Below are positions 11,325 to 23,149 of a DNA stretch of 64,000 nucleotides, one piece after another. Positions within the stretch are counted from its first letter, which is position 1, and each line of letters begins with the position of its first letter. Both the position numbers and the translations under genes were made by a program. The notes below the pieces were generated by a model. The model worked only from the letters and a program-made list of their open reading frames with translations, had not been told where the DNA came from and ran no database searches. Origin of the DNA: Calliopum simillimum (taxonomy: Eukaryota; Arthropoda; Insecta; Diptera; Lauxaniidae); NCBI GenBank assembly GCA_951812925.1, contig OX638369.1:29934392-29998391 (forward strand), written 5' to 3'.

Positions 11325-11980
11325 AATTTAGGGTAGACGAGGCATGGCGCTGCCCATTTTTTTTATTGGATATTACTTATTCAAGTATTGTTCATATATA
11401 TACTAAATCTCATTCTCCTATAGGCATAGTTTAAATAGCTTCAAAGATAGGATTGATTGTTTCGATTAAAGACACTTATTTTCATATAAATAGCGGCACG
11501 GCTAAATATTTTCCGATCAAGACCAAAATTTTTATGCTTGATACTTACACCAACAGGAAACTTTTATGCCTCTGTGAGCAAGATATTTCACATTTTGAAT
11601 TTTTGCGATAGGTCTATAGTAGATCTCATCGAGAACAATACCATGGATTACAAACTCATTTTCACAAAAAATTCTAGTTTGCCATCTTTGCAGAGATATC
11701 ATAGTTGATGCGTTGCGTACATGTTTTAAAAAATGTGTGTTCCTCAAAACAAACTCGTAAGCTTTCGAGTTTTTTTTAGTATACGAGTTTAGTAGATTAA
11801 AGGAATCCACGTAAGTTCTGCACAGTTGTTTCATCGACAGTACCGTATGACTAACGCCAGTTTTTTCTTAAATCTTGTAATTTTATTGCAGTATTTTTAC
11901 TACTTCAAAGTCCGATTTTCATTAGAGGCCCAGTAACTCTCAAAAGGTTAAGTGGATTCGCACTTTTTGGAAAATTTTTG
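11325..11980. repeat. Diverged fragment of a 'GGCRTGGCRCYGCCCATTTTT' interspersed repeat
   Basis: The phrase GGCATGGCGCTGCCCATTTTT near 11341, followed by ACTAAATCTCATTCTCCTAT and a run resembling TTCARAGATA, matches the repeated phrases at 17050-17300, 23190-23280 and 63690-64000. The rest (about 11520-11900) has an open 100-codon minus frame with no family resemblance. The family looks like internal repeats of a larger element. Its class is not identified. Confidence 0.5.
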
Positions 11981-12819
11981 TATACCCTACACACAGGGTA
12001 TATTCACTTTGTCCTTCCGTTTATAACGCAGAGAAGGAGGCGTGGCAGGTATGAAAAGTATATATATTCTTGATAAGCGTCACCTCCTGAGTCGATGTCA
12101 TGTCCGACTGTCTGGCTGGGTGGCTGGCCGGCTGGCTGGCTGGCTGGGTGTGCGTGGAAATACACTTTTTAGGAAAACTGAGCAACAGAATCCAATGAAA
12201 TTTGGTGTTCTGTTCTCGGGGGTTTGAAAATAAGCAAAATCGGTCAACGGACACGCCTACCACCCATACAAAAAATAAATTCAAAATGCAATTATAAGAG
12301 TACTACTTACAATAACAGAAGCAAAATACACATAAATACTAGGGATAGTAAGTGCAAGCTCTGAGCAAAAATCAGGCGAATTCGGACAAGAGGGCGTAGC
12401 ACCTCCCATATGAGCAAAGGTTCAAAATGATATACTGAATGTGTTTTTTGAGATAATCCAACAAAATTTCACTCAAATACTAAGAACATTAATTGCAACT
12501 TTAAAAATGCTACATTGAAAGATTTTTTTAAGAAAACCTAACCGAGATTTACTCAAACACCCAAAACAGTAAATGCAAGTTCTATGCAAAATCAAGGCAA
12601 GCTCGGACACTAGGGCGTGCACTTCCCATATTAGCAATTTGTTCTTATACTCTCCTAGGAGTTATGGAGGAATAAAACAATTTATTTTAATAGAAACTTA
12701 TATTTATGTAGAAGTACATATATTGCATAGTTTTCATGAACTAAGTGTTTAATAATACACTTGAAATGCAGTGTAGGGTATTTAGTGTTTGGCCAGGCCA
12801 AAGATACCACCCTTACTAG
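11981..12819 (+). mobile_element. DINE/mini-me (Helentron-type) element, copy 1
   Basis: The 5' end TATACCCTACACACAGGGTA is followed by CACTTTGTCCTTCCGTTTAT, AAGGAGGCGTGGCAGGTAT and CACCTCCTGAGTCGAT, then a GTCY-derived run (CTGTCTGGCTGG and related). The 3' part carries diverged copies of an about 142-bp repeat (CTGAGCAAAAA...GAATTCGGACAAGAGGGCGT, CACCTCCCATATGAGCAAA, TTTTTTGAGATAATCCAAC). It ends with a hairpin TTTGGCCAGGCCAAA and then CTAG before T, the form of a Helitron 3' end. The family assignment rests on known DINE-1/mini-me architecture. Confidence 0.75.
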
Positions 12820-13207
12820 TTTTTTTGCTCTTGTGCCACTCTATGGTGGCTTAAGAGTAGTGAGAGGTTGCTAAATCAGACCAGAACATTAAATGGCAGA
12901 AGATGTTGTTTAAGACACTCGTCAATATTAATTTTCGAGAGCACTGTGAATTTTGTTAAAAAAAATCTACTTCTAAGTCCACAGGCACAAATGGCCTGCG
13001 AAACTATTTACTGTTTAGGATAGTTAGTAATTTCTTTTCTTTAAATTTGCTATGTAATACATGGCACCCCAGGTGATATGGCACCCCTTTCAATTTCAAT
13101 ACATGCCGCTTTCATAGCATTCAAATATGGACACAGCTTAATTCAGTTACGCGACGGACTTCGTGCTGGTAGTTTTTTGGCTGTAATTGCTTGAATTATG
13201 GTAGAAC
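12820..13207. other. Unassigned A+T-rich DNA
   Basis: No reading frame or repeat boundary is recognised between the DINE 3' end and the next MITE. Confidence 0.5.
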
Positions 13208-13209
13208 TA

Positions 13210-13572
13210 GCCAAGAAGTAGCGTTTCGTAACGTGACTTCTGTCAAAATAAATCAAATGGCATAAGCATGTAAGCGATTAGTGAAATCGTAAAGTAGCGG
13301 TACGCAACGTTGAGACCTGTTGAAATTAGATTTTCAAACGTCGCGCTACGTTGTTAGATAAAATAAATTAAATTTGGATGTTATAAATGGAATTTTTTTT
13401 ACAAATTAATTAAAATAAGTATGGCAATGGATGCTTGTTTACAAAAACTGTAATTTTTCAAGTAATTTTTAAGTTGTAAGGTGACATTTCGAACGTTGCC
13501 TACCGTTTTCACTAATCGATGCTACGTTGACAAGCAACCGTGACGTTATGTTACGAAACGCTACTTCTTGGC
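13210..13572. mobile_element. 363-bp MITE with GCCAAGAAGTAGCGTTTCGT ends
   Basis: The left end GCCAAGAAGTAGCGTTTCGT (then AAC) is matched by the inverted right end GTTACGAAACGCTACTTCTTGGC (first 20 of it inverted exactly). TA flanks both sides (13208-13209, 13573-13574), which fits a Tc1/mariner-type target. Inverted similarity continues inward (GCGATTAGTGAAA answered by TTTTCACTAATCG). No coding capacity. Confidence 0.85.
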
Positions 13573-13589
13573 TAATTCCAGCATTACTT

Positions 13590-14101
13590 CCCTGCAGTTA
13601 ATCGGACAAGTGCATGACTAGTCTTGACTACTTCCAAACAAGACTGGTACTAGCTAACTAACGATTTTCATATTATGGACTGACGATTTTTCAATGTTGA
13701 TGTCTTACGGATCGTCAATTGTCTCCCTATGTATTAACTTTTTGCTAGTCGACAATTGCCTTACTCTGCATAACCTATTCACCAATTGAGAAACAATAGA
13801 AAATTTTGAGTGTTTCGGGACTCGATTTCGAGATCTAAAAATTGAGCGAACGAGTATTTTTTCTCTGAAGTAGCGCATTTACACGTAAATTTATTAAAAA
13901 AACTTGCCTATTTGCACATATTATTCTCTCGCGATACTACATTTTCTCAATTAGCGGCACTTCTCAGTTAATCAGAGAGCAAATCGAGACAAACAACTGA
14001 CAATATATGCACTACATGGGAACTAGAACAACGCTAGTACCTTTTTGAACAGTTACCGAACTATTTACTCTTTGAGACTACATTCAAATTTAACTGCAGG
14101 G
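13590..14101. mobile_element. 512-bp MITE with CCCTGCAGTTAA ends, copy 1
   Basis: The left end CCCTGCAGTTAA and right end TTAACTGCAGGG are inverted, with sub-terminal CTAGT/GTACTAG words on both sides. TT flanks both ends (13588-13589, 14102-14103), a 2-bp duplication. It starts only 16 bp after the preceding MITE's target duplication. The same CTAGT-rich sub-termini occur at 27424-28470. Confidence 0.8.
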
Positions 14102-14103
14102 TT

Positions 14104-16485
14104 GTGTATATGTTTTTTGAGAGGCGGCAGAGCGGTAAGTATTTAAAAAAATTAAATGGCGCATATATCAAAAGAAACAGATTTGAATACGAGCGCGAGT
14201 GAAAATGTTGATTCGTTTGGTATATATCAAAGAGAAGAAATGGAGAGCGATTGGTTCCGGTACCATTTCTCCCTTTGCATGTTGTAAGATATTTGGGAGT
14301 ACTAATACGAAGCGCCTGAACGCACAGTCACTCCAGAATCGCAGAATTTTAGTCAGCAAGGACGCTTGGTTCATTTTTACTTGAAGGTTTTTTCTATTTA
14401 GAATTTTTGAAAACCCTATGAAAACTTTTCATACAAGTAACAACTTGCAGAAATGGTGTTAAGTGAAATCTAGAGAGCCAAATTATTTTTTTTCTTTATG
14501 TAAAGCAGGTTTTCTACCTATACCCTATTTTCGTACACTAGTAGACCATTTTCGTAATTCAAAATAACACTCTGGACTTTGGTTTTTGATGAATATTTGT
14601 TTCCCTGTGGTAAAGAAATTAATTCCGTTTTTTTGAGTAGATAAAACCAGTTGCCGAACTTTTTCTTGATTGATTTTTCATCTGAAGTATTGTAACCAAG
14701 TGTTATATATTTTCTTAGACCTATTTGTGTTTCGCATGTGCCAATTTAATCTGGGTCAGCCTCTATTCCATGAAACAGAAAAATTAAAACGGAATGAGTC
14801 TTTGTTAAATAAATCGTCTCTGAATCTTTGTGCAAAATTGGCAAACCTTGCAAATAACTTGAAATAAAAAATAGAAAGATTACTCAATGATGGCCAGAAT
14901 AATCGCTCGCAGAATTATTTACTAACATTTAAAGCTTTAATCCATAGTTATAATAATTTTTCGGCTATTATGGAAAAAATAATAAAAAGCACTAAACACT
15001 ACACACCTGACTTAGTCTATTTGAAATTCGAAAAAAATTGCGCTTTTTATTTTGCTTTCCCATTGCGCAGCACATTTTCAAGTGTGAACTTTGTGCTTGA
15101 ACTCATATCTACGTGAAAAAAAAAACCAAAAATGAAATGAAAATATGAAATGAAAATCCTTTTCTTTCTTGGCCACCGCTAGCTTTATTTCCGTTTTCCA
15201 CTTTGCTGCCGCTGCCACTGCTGCTGTCTTCACTGTTCACAATTGCTGTTGGTGTTGAATGCTGAATGCTTTTGCTGCTGCTGCTGCTCTCAACATTCAA
15301 TTCAATTTATCTTTCAGCATAAAAACCACTTTAAATGGTAATGTTTGTGCAATTGAAAGTAATTTTCACCTGCGATGTGCTGTTACACAATGAGTTGCAA
15401 CAAAAGCACTCGAGTCAGCACTGAAGCAGCTGAAGTTGCATTTAGGGTGCTGCCATAGCAGTGCACTCTAAGCAACATTTGTGCAACATTTTTCGAACTT
15501 AAATTGACTACGCATGTAGCCTGAGATATTAAAATATACTTTTCTTAAACTAAAAATTAAATGTTTTCAAATAAAAGTAAAATACACTCAAAAAATTATT
15601 TTAAAATTTTTCGCGCTATCAAATATTTTGCTTTTGGTTTCAGAGTAAGCACTCAAAGCAGTCAAACGTTTCGGTTTTTTTTGCACTGTAGTTTCAACAA
15701 CAACATCCACAAATTTTGCAAACAACAACAATTCATTGTGTATTGAAAACCGCACAATACAATTGATGCCATTGCAAGCATTGCAGAGCCGCACCCACCA
15801 CACTGAATGACGACGACTAAAACCAACAGCAGCAGCTGCAACAGCATCATCGTGTTTTGCTTTTGCTTAACGCGCAGCAATAAAGTGTTGTGCAACAAAA
15901 GGTAGCAACAGCAGCAGCCACAACTTCTTTGCTTTGGCTATACAAATTTAGCAGCAACAACAATAATGACAGCAGCATTTGCTTGTTGTTGTTGTTGTTG
16001 CATGCCACTTGTGGCAATATAAACTAAGACTAACACACTATAGCAATTGTTGCCGAACGACGACCGAGCGACCGACCAAAACATGCAACAAATTCAAATT
16101 AAGTGCGAAGATACAACAACAACAGCAACACCAATACCCAACATTGCTGCTGGGTATATCAACACAAAAAAAAAAAAGGAAAAGTGTTGCTCGGAAAAAA
16201 GAATGGTTGGCAGCAAAAAAGCGGGTGTGAATAAATGTTGAAAGCTTTGCCACAAACTAAACTGCTACCTACTACGGGAAATTTAACTGCTATGGGAAAA
16301 ATTAAAGTTGCCCGCAATGAAGCGCACCTGCCGCTGGCAAAAAAGCAGAGAGTTGAAATTAAAGCACTGAAAGAAATTTCCTTTGACGTTCTTTTTGAAA
16401 AAGCTTAGTTAATGGGGAAAATATTATATTGATTTCAAAAAGGCAGGAACCGTATGGATGTGTTATAAGTATCTGTATACTAGGT
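14104..16485. other. Single-copy-looking block with CAA/CAG runs
   Basis: No gene can be supported. Long CAA/CAG/TTG runs occupy 15180-16150 and make open frames in several registers on both strands. One minus-strand frame (15109-15300) is Ser/Gly-rich and is entered as a candidate below. A run of T/C and A homopolymers fills the rest. Confidence 0.5.
15109..15300 (-). other. Ser-rich 63-codon frame, weak exon candidate
   Basis: The frame reads MNVESSSSSKSIQHSTPTAI, then SEDSSSGSGSKVENGNKASG and GQERKG. This is low-complexity, soluble-looking sequence of the sort found at N-termini of fly regulatory proteins. The last 15 codons are A/T-run-derived and look non-coding. No good splice donor is visible at the transition. 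It may simply be a translated CAG/AGC run. Confidence 0.15.
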
Positions 16486-16489
16486 TAAC

Positions 16490-17390
16490 CACGAAATATA
16501 TATGGGCATTTCCCAGGTGACGAACGTGACCGTCATACACATTTACAGTGCAAAAAAAGTGGAAGTAAAACATATTTTTATTTGAGGTTTTACTTTACAT
16601 TATAGCTCCTAGGTAGCACTATAATAAGTGCCAACTTTAATAGCTTTCGGAGCCCTGGTTCAAAGATACACGCAAAAAAAGACACAGAACGAACGTGACA
16701 AAAAAGTAGCTTTCGTGCCTATTCAAAGATAGTCAGAATTCAGCGAAACAAGTTAGATTTTCAAAGTGCGACTAATTTTAGAATCTTATGCAATAATGTT
16801 ACTTTATCTCAAATGTCTTCTGTACTTTTCTTTGTTTTGATCGTAATCTGAATCGATACGTGACAATACGAACGTGAAATTTTTTTCACCATACAAATTT
16901 TAAATTAAAAATCTTTCAAAAACTCAAGATTTCCCAGTGAATGTTGGATCACATTATCTTGTTTAGTTGAGGTGGCATCATCAATTTTTCTAAAGGATGT
17001 CATTTGTCCCTATCCATTTTACATGTGTACAAAAATTCATAAATTATGAATTTTTTTTTAGGGGCGTGGTATCGCTCATTTTTCCAGGGTACATTATTTG
17101 TCCAGGTGCTCTGTATACATGTATTAAGTCTCATTCATGTGCGATAAATATTTTCGGAAATATGACGAAGTGATTTTTGAGGGGGCGTGATACCCCCATT
17201 TTTTCCCAATACACATTATTTGCCTTGGTACTTTTTACATACATATGTATCAAATCTCATCCATGTACGCTAAATAGTTTCAGAGACATGATGATTAAAA
17301 TTTTTGGCTCACGGTTTTCCTTTCTATGGAAATGCCGATTTCTTAATGTCTTTGAAAACAAAATATCTCTAAGTGTACTGCCAGTGTAGC
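16490..17390. repeat. Interspersed repeat family R, copy 1
   Basis: Landmarks are GACGAACGTGAC near 16519, AACGAACGTGAC near 16688, GATTTCCCAGTGAATGTTGG near 16928, AAAGGATGTCATTTGTCCC near 16993, and two diverged copies of a GGGGCGTGGTAYCGCYCATT unit (about 17054 and 17183) each followed by ACATTATTTG and AATCTCATYCATGT. The same order is seen at 21460-21640 continued at 23150-23340. The element class is unknown. Confidence 0.7.
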
Positions 17391-18637
17391 TACTGCTGAC
17401 TGTTGTAAGCATTGCTTATGCTGCTTGCGGTTGATCTTATTTAATGCACCTCTTCTATGTATTTCTCTCTGCTGACGCTATCAAGGTTTATATTTTGTAT
17501 ATGAGCAAATAACGGACAATTCAGAGTTGCTGCTGCATCCGCATCCGTTTCCGTTTTTATCAGTGCTGACAATGTGATTGTATGAGTTACCACTAATTCA
17601 CACACACACACTCACCTACTTATTTGCACGGAATGCAGCAGAGGGTTTCGCTATTACAACGCATACACTCACATTACTCTCGCTTCTTTTTAGCATCCGT
17701 TTCCGTTTCCGTTTTGCATGCGCGCGGTATTTTCATGTCAAGTCATTTGCATCCTTACGTTCGTTCGTTCGTTGTTTTTTTTTTCTCAATTTCTATTTTA
17801 TTTTTAATGAAAAAAAAAATGCTCATTCGAATATTTTTCACAAATGCAAATAATTGCATTCAAAGCAGGAGCAGGAGCAGAAGAAGCAGCAGCAGCGGCA
17901 TTCGCCTCTTGTCTTGCCTGCAGGCGCAGGGATGACGTTGCGGTTTTTTTTCTGCATTTATTTGAAATTTACATACATACCAACATAATTTTCATAAAAT
18001 TTAATTTAATTTGCACACGCAACTTTGGATGCGTCAGATTTTAATAAAAAGTTGCTTTTGTGCGGAAATATTAATAGTTTTTTCTGCTTTTTTGTTTTTT
18101 ATTTTTTTAAAGCCATGCGTGTGGTTTTATTGTGCTTCATTGAGCAGTGAAAGGGTTTTGGGGGGTTGAAGCCCCTTAAAAATGAATTTTCTGCCAAAAA
18201 TGATTTTTTTCAATAGTTACTTGAAGAAGAATGTTCATAAAAGGTGAGAAAAAAAAGTAGAAAGAGTTGCTGTTGGCCATTCAAATTTGGAAGGATATAT
18301 TTCTGAACTTAAAATCGGATAATTCAATATAATTTCTTATACGAGGGGCTAACATAAAGTAAAGATAATGAATATAAACAAGTTCATTGAAGTTAAAAAA
18401 TCTTATTTGTTCTTTCACAAAGTCTCTTTCTTTAATAATTTATTCAGTAATACTGCTTGGCAGGTTAATTCTTTTAGAACATCTTTTCTCTAATCCCAGG
18501 ATTCACTTCGAAAAAAATCTTTATCTTGACTCTCCGAAAACGCCTCAAAAGCGACCATCACTTCGCTATCGTCTTCAAATTTCTTGCCTCGTTGGTTTTT
18601 CTTGAGAAAAAGAAGAGGTAGAAGTCACTGGGAGCTA
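17391..18637. other. Single-copy-looking block, no gene supported
   Basis: CA/CT runs (17600-17680), a GTTCGTTCGTT run near 17760 and CAG/GCA runs (17865-17930) give open frames on the plus strand without family resemblance. Nothing else is recognised. Confidence 0.5.
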
Positions 18638-19839
18638 ACGGATGATCCAGTAAGAGCTACCTACTTTGTTTTCTAAATAAAATACATAAAAATTAATGTA
18701 TTGATGCAAGTCTTTATTTGAAATGATAGTTCGGTTCCTACAACGCAATGTTTAAAAATTATTCCGTTTCTTAAATGGTTCAGTCTGTTGGTCCCATTTT
18801 CGACAACTCTTTTGAGCATATCGGCCCTGGTATTCCTTGAATAACACGAGTTATGTTGTTTTCCAAAGCCTCAATAGTTTCGGGTTTGTCGACATAAACA
18901 AGTGATTTAGCGTATCCCCGAAGAATTAATCCAATGGCGTCAAATCACATGATCTTGGTGGCCAATTAACAGGAGCATTTCTTGAGATGATGTTTTCATC
19001 GAACGTTTCCCTCGATAAAGCGATTGTTTCTCCAGCTGTATGGCATGATGCGCCATCCTCTTGAATCTACAGGTCGGCTACACTAATATAATGCATTTGT
19101 TGGCAACAAGAATTCATTGATCATTGCTCTGTAGCGAGCACCATTGACCGTAACATGGGCTCCATCTGCATTTCTGTAGAAATACGGTCCGATGATGCCT
19201 CCTGCCCATAAACCACAACAAAGAGTACATTTATAGGGATACAGTGGAAGCTCTTGGATTGCTTCCGGTTGTTCATCGGCCCAAATACGGCAATATTGCT
19301 TGTTAATGTAACCGTTCAATCAGAAATGAGCTTCGTCGCTAAACACAATTACCGAAACTAAAAAGTACAACTAGATTAATTGGCTTCAACTCTTGTACGA
19401 GTTGTATTTTATAGGCCTTCAGACCAAGATCACTCCTCAAGAGATGCCTAAAGCCTGAGATCGGCAACGAATGATTTGTTCACGATTTTCACGAACACTC
19501 TCTGCTAATGCAGCAATATTCTCTAAATTACGGGCTCTATGCACTCTGGTTGAATGATGAATGTCCATGATGAATCTGGTGATGGTGTTACGAATAGTGC
19601 GCTCAGTTGGACGTTCATAACGACCAAAATGATGTTGAAGAACTCTATAACATTCTCTAACTAATAACTGATTTTGGTAGAAAGTTTCCACAATTAATAA
19701 ACGTTATTTAGAAGTGAGTCTATTTATAATTAATTCGTATTGAATACTGAACACAAACGTCATATGAACAAGCAATTTGACACATAATAGCTGTCAAAAC
19801 AACCCAGTTGGAAAAGAGACGTCGTATTGGATCACCCTT
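18638..19839 (-). mobile_element. Degenerate mariner-superfamily element, DD41D type
   Basis: The ends are ACGGATGATCCA on the left and TTGGATCACCCTT on the right, imperfect inverted repeats flanked by TA on each side (18636-18637, 19840-19841). The body encodes a broken transposase on the minus strand. About 1.2 kb is close to full length for this type. The TA target and the catalytic spacing support the IS630-Tc1-mariner assignment. Confidence 0.85.
18765..19691 (-). pseudogene. DD41D mariner-type transposase, broken
   Basis: Reading the minus strand, an N-terminal helix-turn-helix region starts at 19691 (METFYQNQLLVRECYRV, then RPTERTIRNTITRF). After RRSQALG-type text at about 19440 the frame shifts. 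The first catalytic Asp sits in FSDEAHF (about 19325-19345), followed directly by a TGA where a Trp is usual. The next segment has GIIGPYF and VTVNGARYRAMINEFLLP. The second Asp is in QEDGASCHTAG (about 19025-19060) and the third in RSCDLTPLD, with 41 residues between the two. A TAA follows that Asp. The C-terminal text ADMLKRVVENGTNRL is still recognisable. Two or more stops and frameshifts make it inactive. Confidence 0.85.
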
Positions 19840-19841
19840 TA

Positions 19842-21450
19842 CTAGGTAGTAACTGAATTTCGCAATTCTAAGTTAAAAAATTATTGGCCGCTTTATAAAA
19901 TGACTAGTGCAGAAATCATTAAAAAAGAATTAAAATATTTTTTAAGTATTTCTCAATTTCACAACCTTTCCCCCGTGAAAAATTTCTGCGCACGAGCCTG
20001 TGTCACAACACTTGACCATATGGTGCATTCATTGTATTTAGTAATTGAATTAAAAATATGTGCATTTCCAAATAAAATTTTATATTAAAAATGCGAGTGA
20101 ATAAAAAATATTTAAATTAATATAAAAAATCCAAAAATTTAAGCTAATGAAAATGTAGCAAGCACATGCGCTTCCTTTGAGTTGTCAACACCACCAACAC
20201 CAATCATGCATATAATGAATGGGGATAATTGAACATAATTGCACCATTAACACGTAGTTATAGGCCACAAAAGAAGTCTCAAGCGAGAAAAAAATTACAA
20301 AGGAAAAATATAAAAACCCCTCACCCCCGCTCCGCCGCAAGACAATAAATATATTTGTATCACTTCAAGGAGACGCATTTATGGGTTAGTGGTCACAACA
20401 GCAACAACGAAAAAAGCAACAATTTAGTACCAACAACAACAACAGCAACAACAGTATTGGCAATAAAGTACAAAGCGAAAGATATTAAAAAAGAAAATGA
20501 GGCGAAAAATGAGCAACCAAAGATTTTGGTTACTTTTTGGCACCGAAACCACAACAACAAAAATCGCCAAAGGAAGAAGTACAAAAAAACCATGTTGCTA
20601 CTGATGACGGTCGACAGACGACTCATAAAAAAAGTCAACAGCTGTCGAAATGCTTGTTTGTCGTTTAGGCCAAATTGAAGAGAGAAAAAAAGTACACAAC
20701 AAACACGCGCCCACATAGAAAAGTTTGACAGCTGCTTAAAATTATATTCTATGAAATGTGTGCGTATGTATGTATTCATGTGTGCTTTCAAAAAATATGA
20801 TGATAAACAAACATTTTAGGGGAAATGATAAGCGGTTTAGTTCGACCTATCTATGAATTCTCAAAGTATGTGAAAAATGTTTGGGACTCATTTCATAAGT
20901 ATATGCGGTAGAGCCCAGCATTTAACAAAAAAATGGGAAAATCAAACGATGCTGGAAAAATTTTTTTTTTAGACGAAATTCTTCTTACAAGGTATCACTG
21001 CTTGTTTTGGATCAAAACATCCAAATCAATGCCCGCACGAAGCATGAACGAGGTTTCACACATAAATAATCTGTCCTTTTTTACTGTTCTTCAAGCATTC
21101 AAATGAACATGTCGAATGGGACCGTCGAAAACATTTGAAGTAAAAAAAAAAAATGTCAAAATAAAACGGATATCTATTTTGACAATGGGCATAACTTGTG
21201 GCTCTATAATTGATGCTAAGCTTGATTTTGGGCAATTTTTTGTTGTCCAGATAATTGCAGAAAACCAAGACGTTTGCATGGGCCAAAAACAGAAGTGGTT
21301 TTCGCGGCCAACAATTTAAACGCCGATTTCAAAGAACCTGAGCCAATTTTTCAATGTGACTTATTTTAGAAAGTTGTGCGTTGATGTCTCTTAAAAATGG
21401 TTTCGATTTTTTGCCAAAAATGAATTATACTTTTTTTTTGTAATTTAATT
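19842..21450. other. Single-copy-looking block, no gene supported
   Basis: CAA/AAC runs at 20395-20560 make frames on both strands (a 107-codon plus frame and a 132-codon minus frame overlap one another). Neither resembles a known protein. The rest is A+T-rich without visible structure. Confidence 0.5.
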
Positions 21451-21454
21451 TTTA

Positions 21455-21645
21455 TCACGGACGTGAGACATTTTTCACACCACAAAAATTTAATTTGAAT
21501 ATCTTACAAATAACCAAGATTTCCCGGTGTACGTTGCTTCACCTTATCTTGCGAAGTTGACGTGGCTTCTTAAGTTTTTGCAAAGGATGTTATTTGTCCC
21601 GATCAAATCTCATTAGTAGTGAATATTTTTCTACCAATAAGTATT
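21455..21645. repeat. Interspersed repeat family R, copy 2, left part
   Basis: Landmarks shared with copy 1 are CACGGACGTGA, TTTTTCACACCA, AAGATTTCCCGGTGTACGTT, CACCTTATCTTG and AAAGGATGTTATTTGTCCC. The copy continues at about 23150 after roughly 1.5 kb of inserted sequence. Confidence 0.65.
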
Positions 21646-22002
21646 TTGGGTCAGCTAAATCTTAAGAAATCAACAAAATTTCCTTTAACTTAGCGAGTAT
21701 GGCAATAAAACACGGATGTTTAAACTGTCGGCCAACTAAGTTTACTACCAATTGAATATCGCGCCAACAAAAAATTCCAAACGCACTTCAACAAACATTA
21801 CTTCAGAATCTCATGCAAGGGGGCGGGCGGCCGCCATTCAATAAAATCAGTGAAAGTATTTTCTATTGGAGGTACTTTCTTTCTCTTGGTGATTGCCACA
21901 TATGTAAAAAGTGATCTTCATTTATTTAATACATCCAGAAACTTGGGACAGACAGAACTGGGACTTATAACTAACGATTAAAAGACACATTTCGAGGACA
22001 AA

Positions 22003-22185
22003 TGATGGAGTGGCATGGTCATAACGTACTCTACGACAGACAGACCGGAACCAGGGACAACTGACGGAGAGGCATGGTCGGTGATGCACTCCACGACATA
22101 CAGATGGAGACTCAGGACCAGTGTCGGAGAGGCATGGTCTTTGATGTACTCCACGACGGACGGACAGAGACTATTGAAATCACGG
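22003..22185. repeat. 63-bp tandem repeat, three units
   Basis: Each unit carries GGAGAGGCATGGTC (or GGAGTGGCATGGTC), a TGATGTACTCCACGACG-like stretch, then ACRGACAGAGAC or similar. The period is about 63 bp, a multiple of three, so two plus-strand frames stay open through it and encode a 21-residue periodic peptide (GEAWSVMHSTTY, then GEAWSLMYSTTD). It is much richer in G+C than its flanks. Confidence 0.8.
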
Positions 22186-22295
22186 TGGAACTCTATCCCC
22201 GGGCAGGAAAACGTATATTCAGCTATAATGACATAACCTTTCCAAAATTAAAGTATATTTAAGCATATTTTATAACTAATTACACATGAAAAAAA

Positions 22296-22876
22296 AGTAT
22301 GAGATCAGAGTAAGTGATTTTTATAGTTTTTTGCTTGCTGAATCCGAATATGACCTTTGATTTGCTCCATCACGTCTGAGATCCGAGTACTCCTTGATTT
22401 AAAGTGCAAAAAACGCTATTTTCAAACATAAGGCGTACATCCTGAAAGTAGTCTAGTTCACTTTTGATAGCGGTATTGAATAGCCTTGAGCTTATTCTTT
22501 AAAGCGTACTTTAAACTTATCCAATTGGATCATTAGTTTCCGAGATATCATCCATTGAAGTAAAGGTATACAAATTGAATAAAGTCTTTTACAGGGATAA
22601 GCGACATCTTTACTTCAATCGATGATATCTCGAAAACTAATAATTTGATTGAAAAAGTTAAAAGTACGCTTTAAAGAGTAAGCTTAGGTCTATTTAATAC
22701 CGCTATCAAAAGTGAACAAGACTACTTTCAGGATGTACGCCTTATGTTTGAAAAAGCGTTTTCTGCACTTGAAATCAAGGACAACTCGGATCTCAGACGT
22801 GATGGAGCAAATCAATGGTCATATTCGGATTCAGCGAGCAAAAATCTATAAAAATCACTTACTCTGATCTCATACT
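22296..22876. mobile_element. 580-bp long inverted repeat (foldback)
   Basis: The left end AGTATGAGATCAGAGTAAGT is matched inverted by ACTTACTCTGATCTCATACT on the right. The arms are about 270 bp each and pair nearly throughout (CCGAATATGACC against GGTCATATTCGG, AAGGCGTACATCCTGAAAGT against ACTTTCAGGATGTACGCCTT). The loop lies around 22570-22600. No coding capacity is seen. Confidence 0.9.
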
Positions 22877-22881
22877 GTCAA

Positions 22882-23057
22882 AAAAGAACTAGACTACTTT
22901 CAGGATGTACGCCTTATGTCTGAAAATTGCGTTTCTCGCACTTTAAATCACGGATAACTCGGATCTCAGACGCAATGGAGCAAATCGGAGGTCATGTAGT
23001 ATTCGGATTCAGCGATCAAAAATCTATAAAAATCACTTACTCTCATTTCATACTTTT
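22882..23057. repeat. Third, direct copy of the foldback's right arm
   Basis: The run ACTACTTTCAGGATGTACGC, CTCGGATCTCAGACG, ATTCGGATTCAGCGA and AAAAATCACTTACTCT repeats the right arm of the 22296-22876 element in the same direction. It carries a few substitutions. It could be a partial tandem duplication or the remains of a second element. Confidence 0.85.
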
Positions 23058-23149
23058 TTAACTGTTTTCTTGGGAAATATAAATTTTGTTGTGAACCCTG
23101 GATGCCGACAGCTACTCCCCGGCTAATGAAAGAAAGGTTCGTTAAATAT

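Noticed and set aside
11532..11834. 100-codon minus-strand frame
   Set aside because: It looks more protein-like than most but matches no domain I know and lies next to repeat family R; kept only as part of that repeat entry.
20355..20791. Overlapping 107-codon plus and 132-codon minus frames
   Set aside because: They are opposite readings of CAA/AAC runs.
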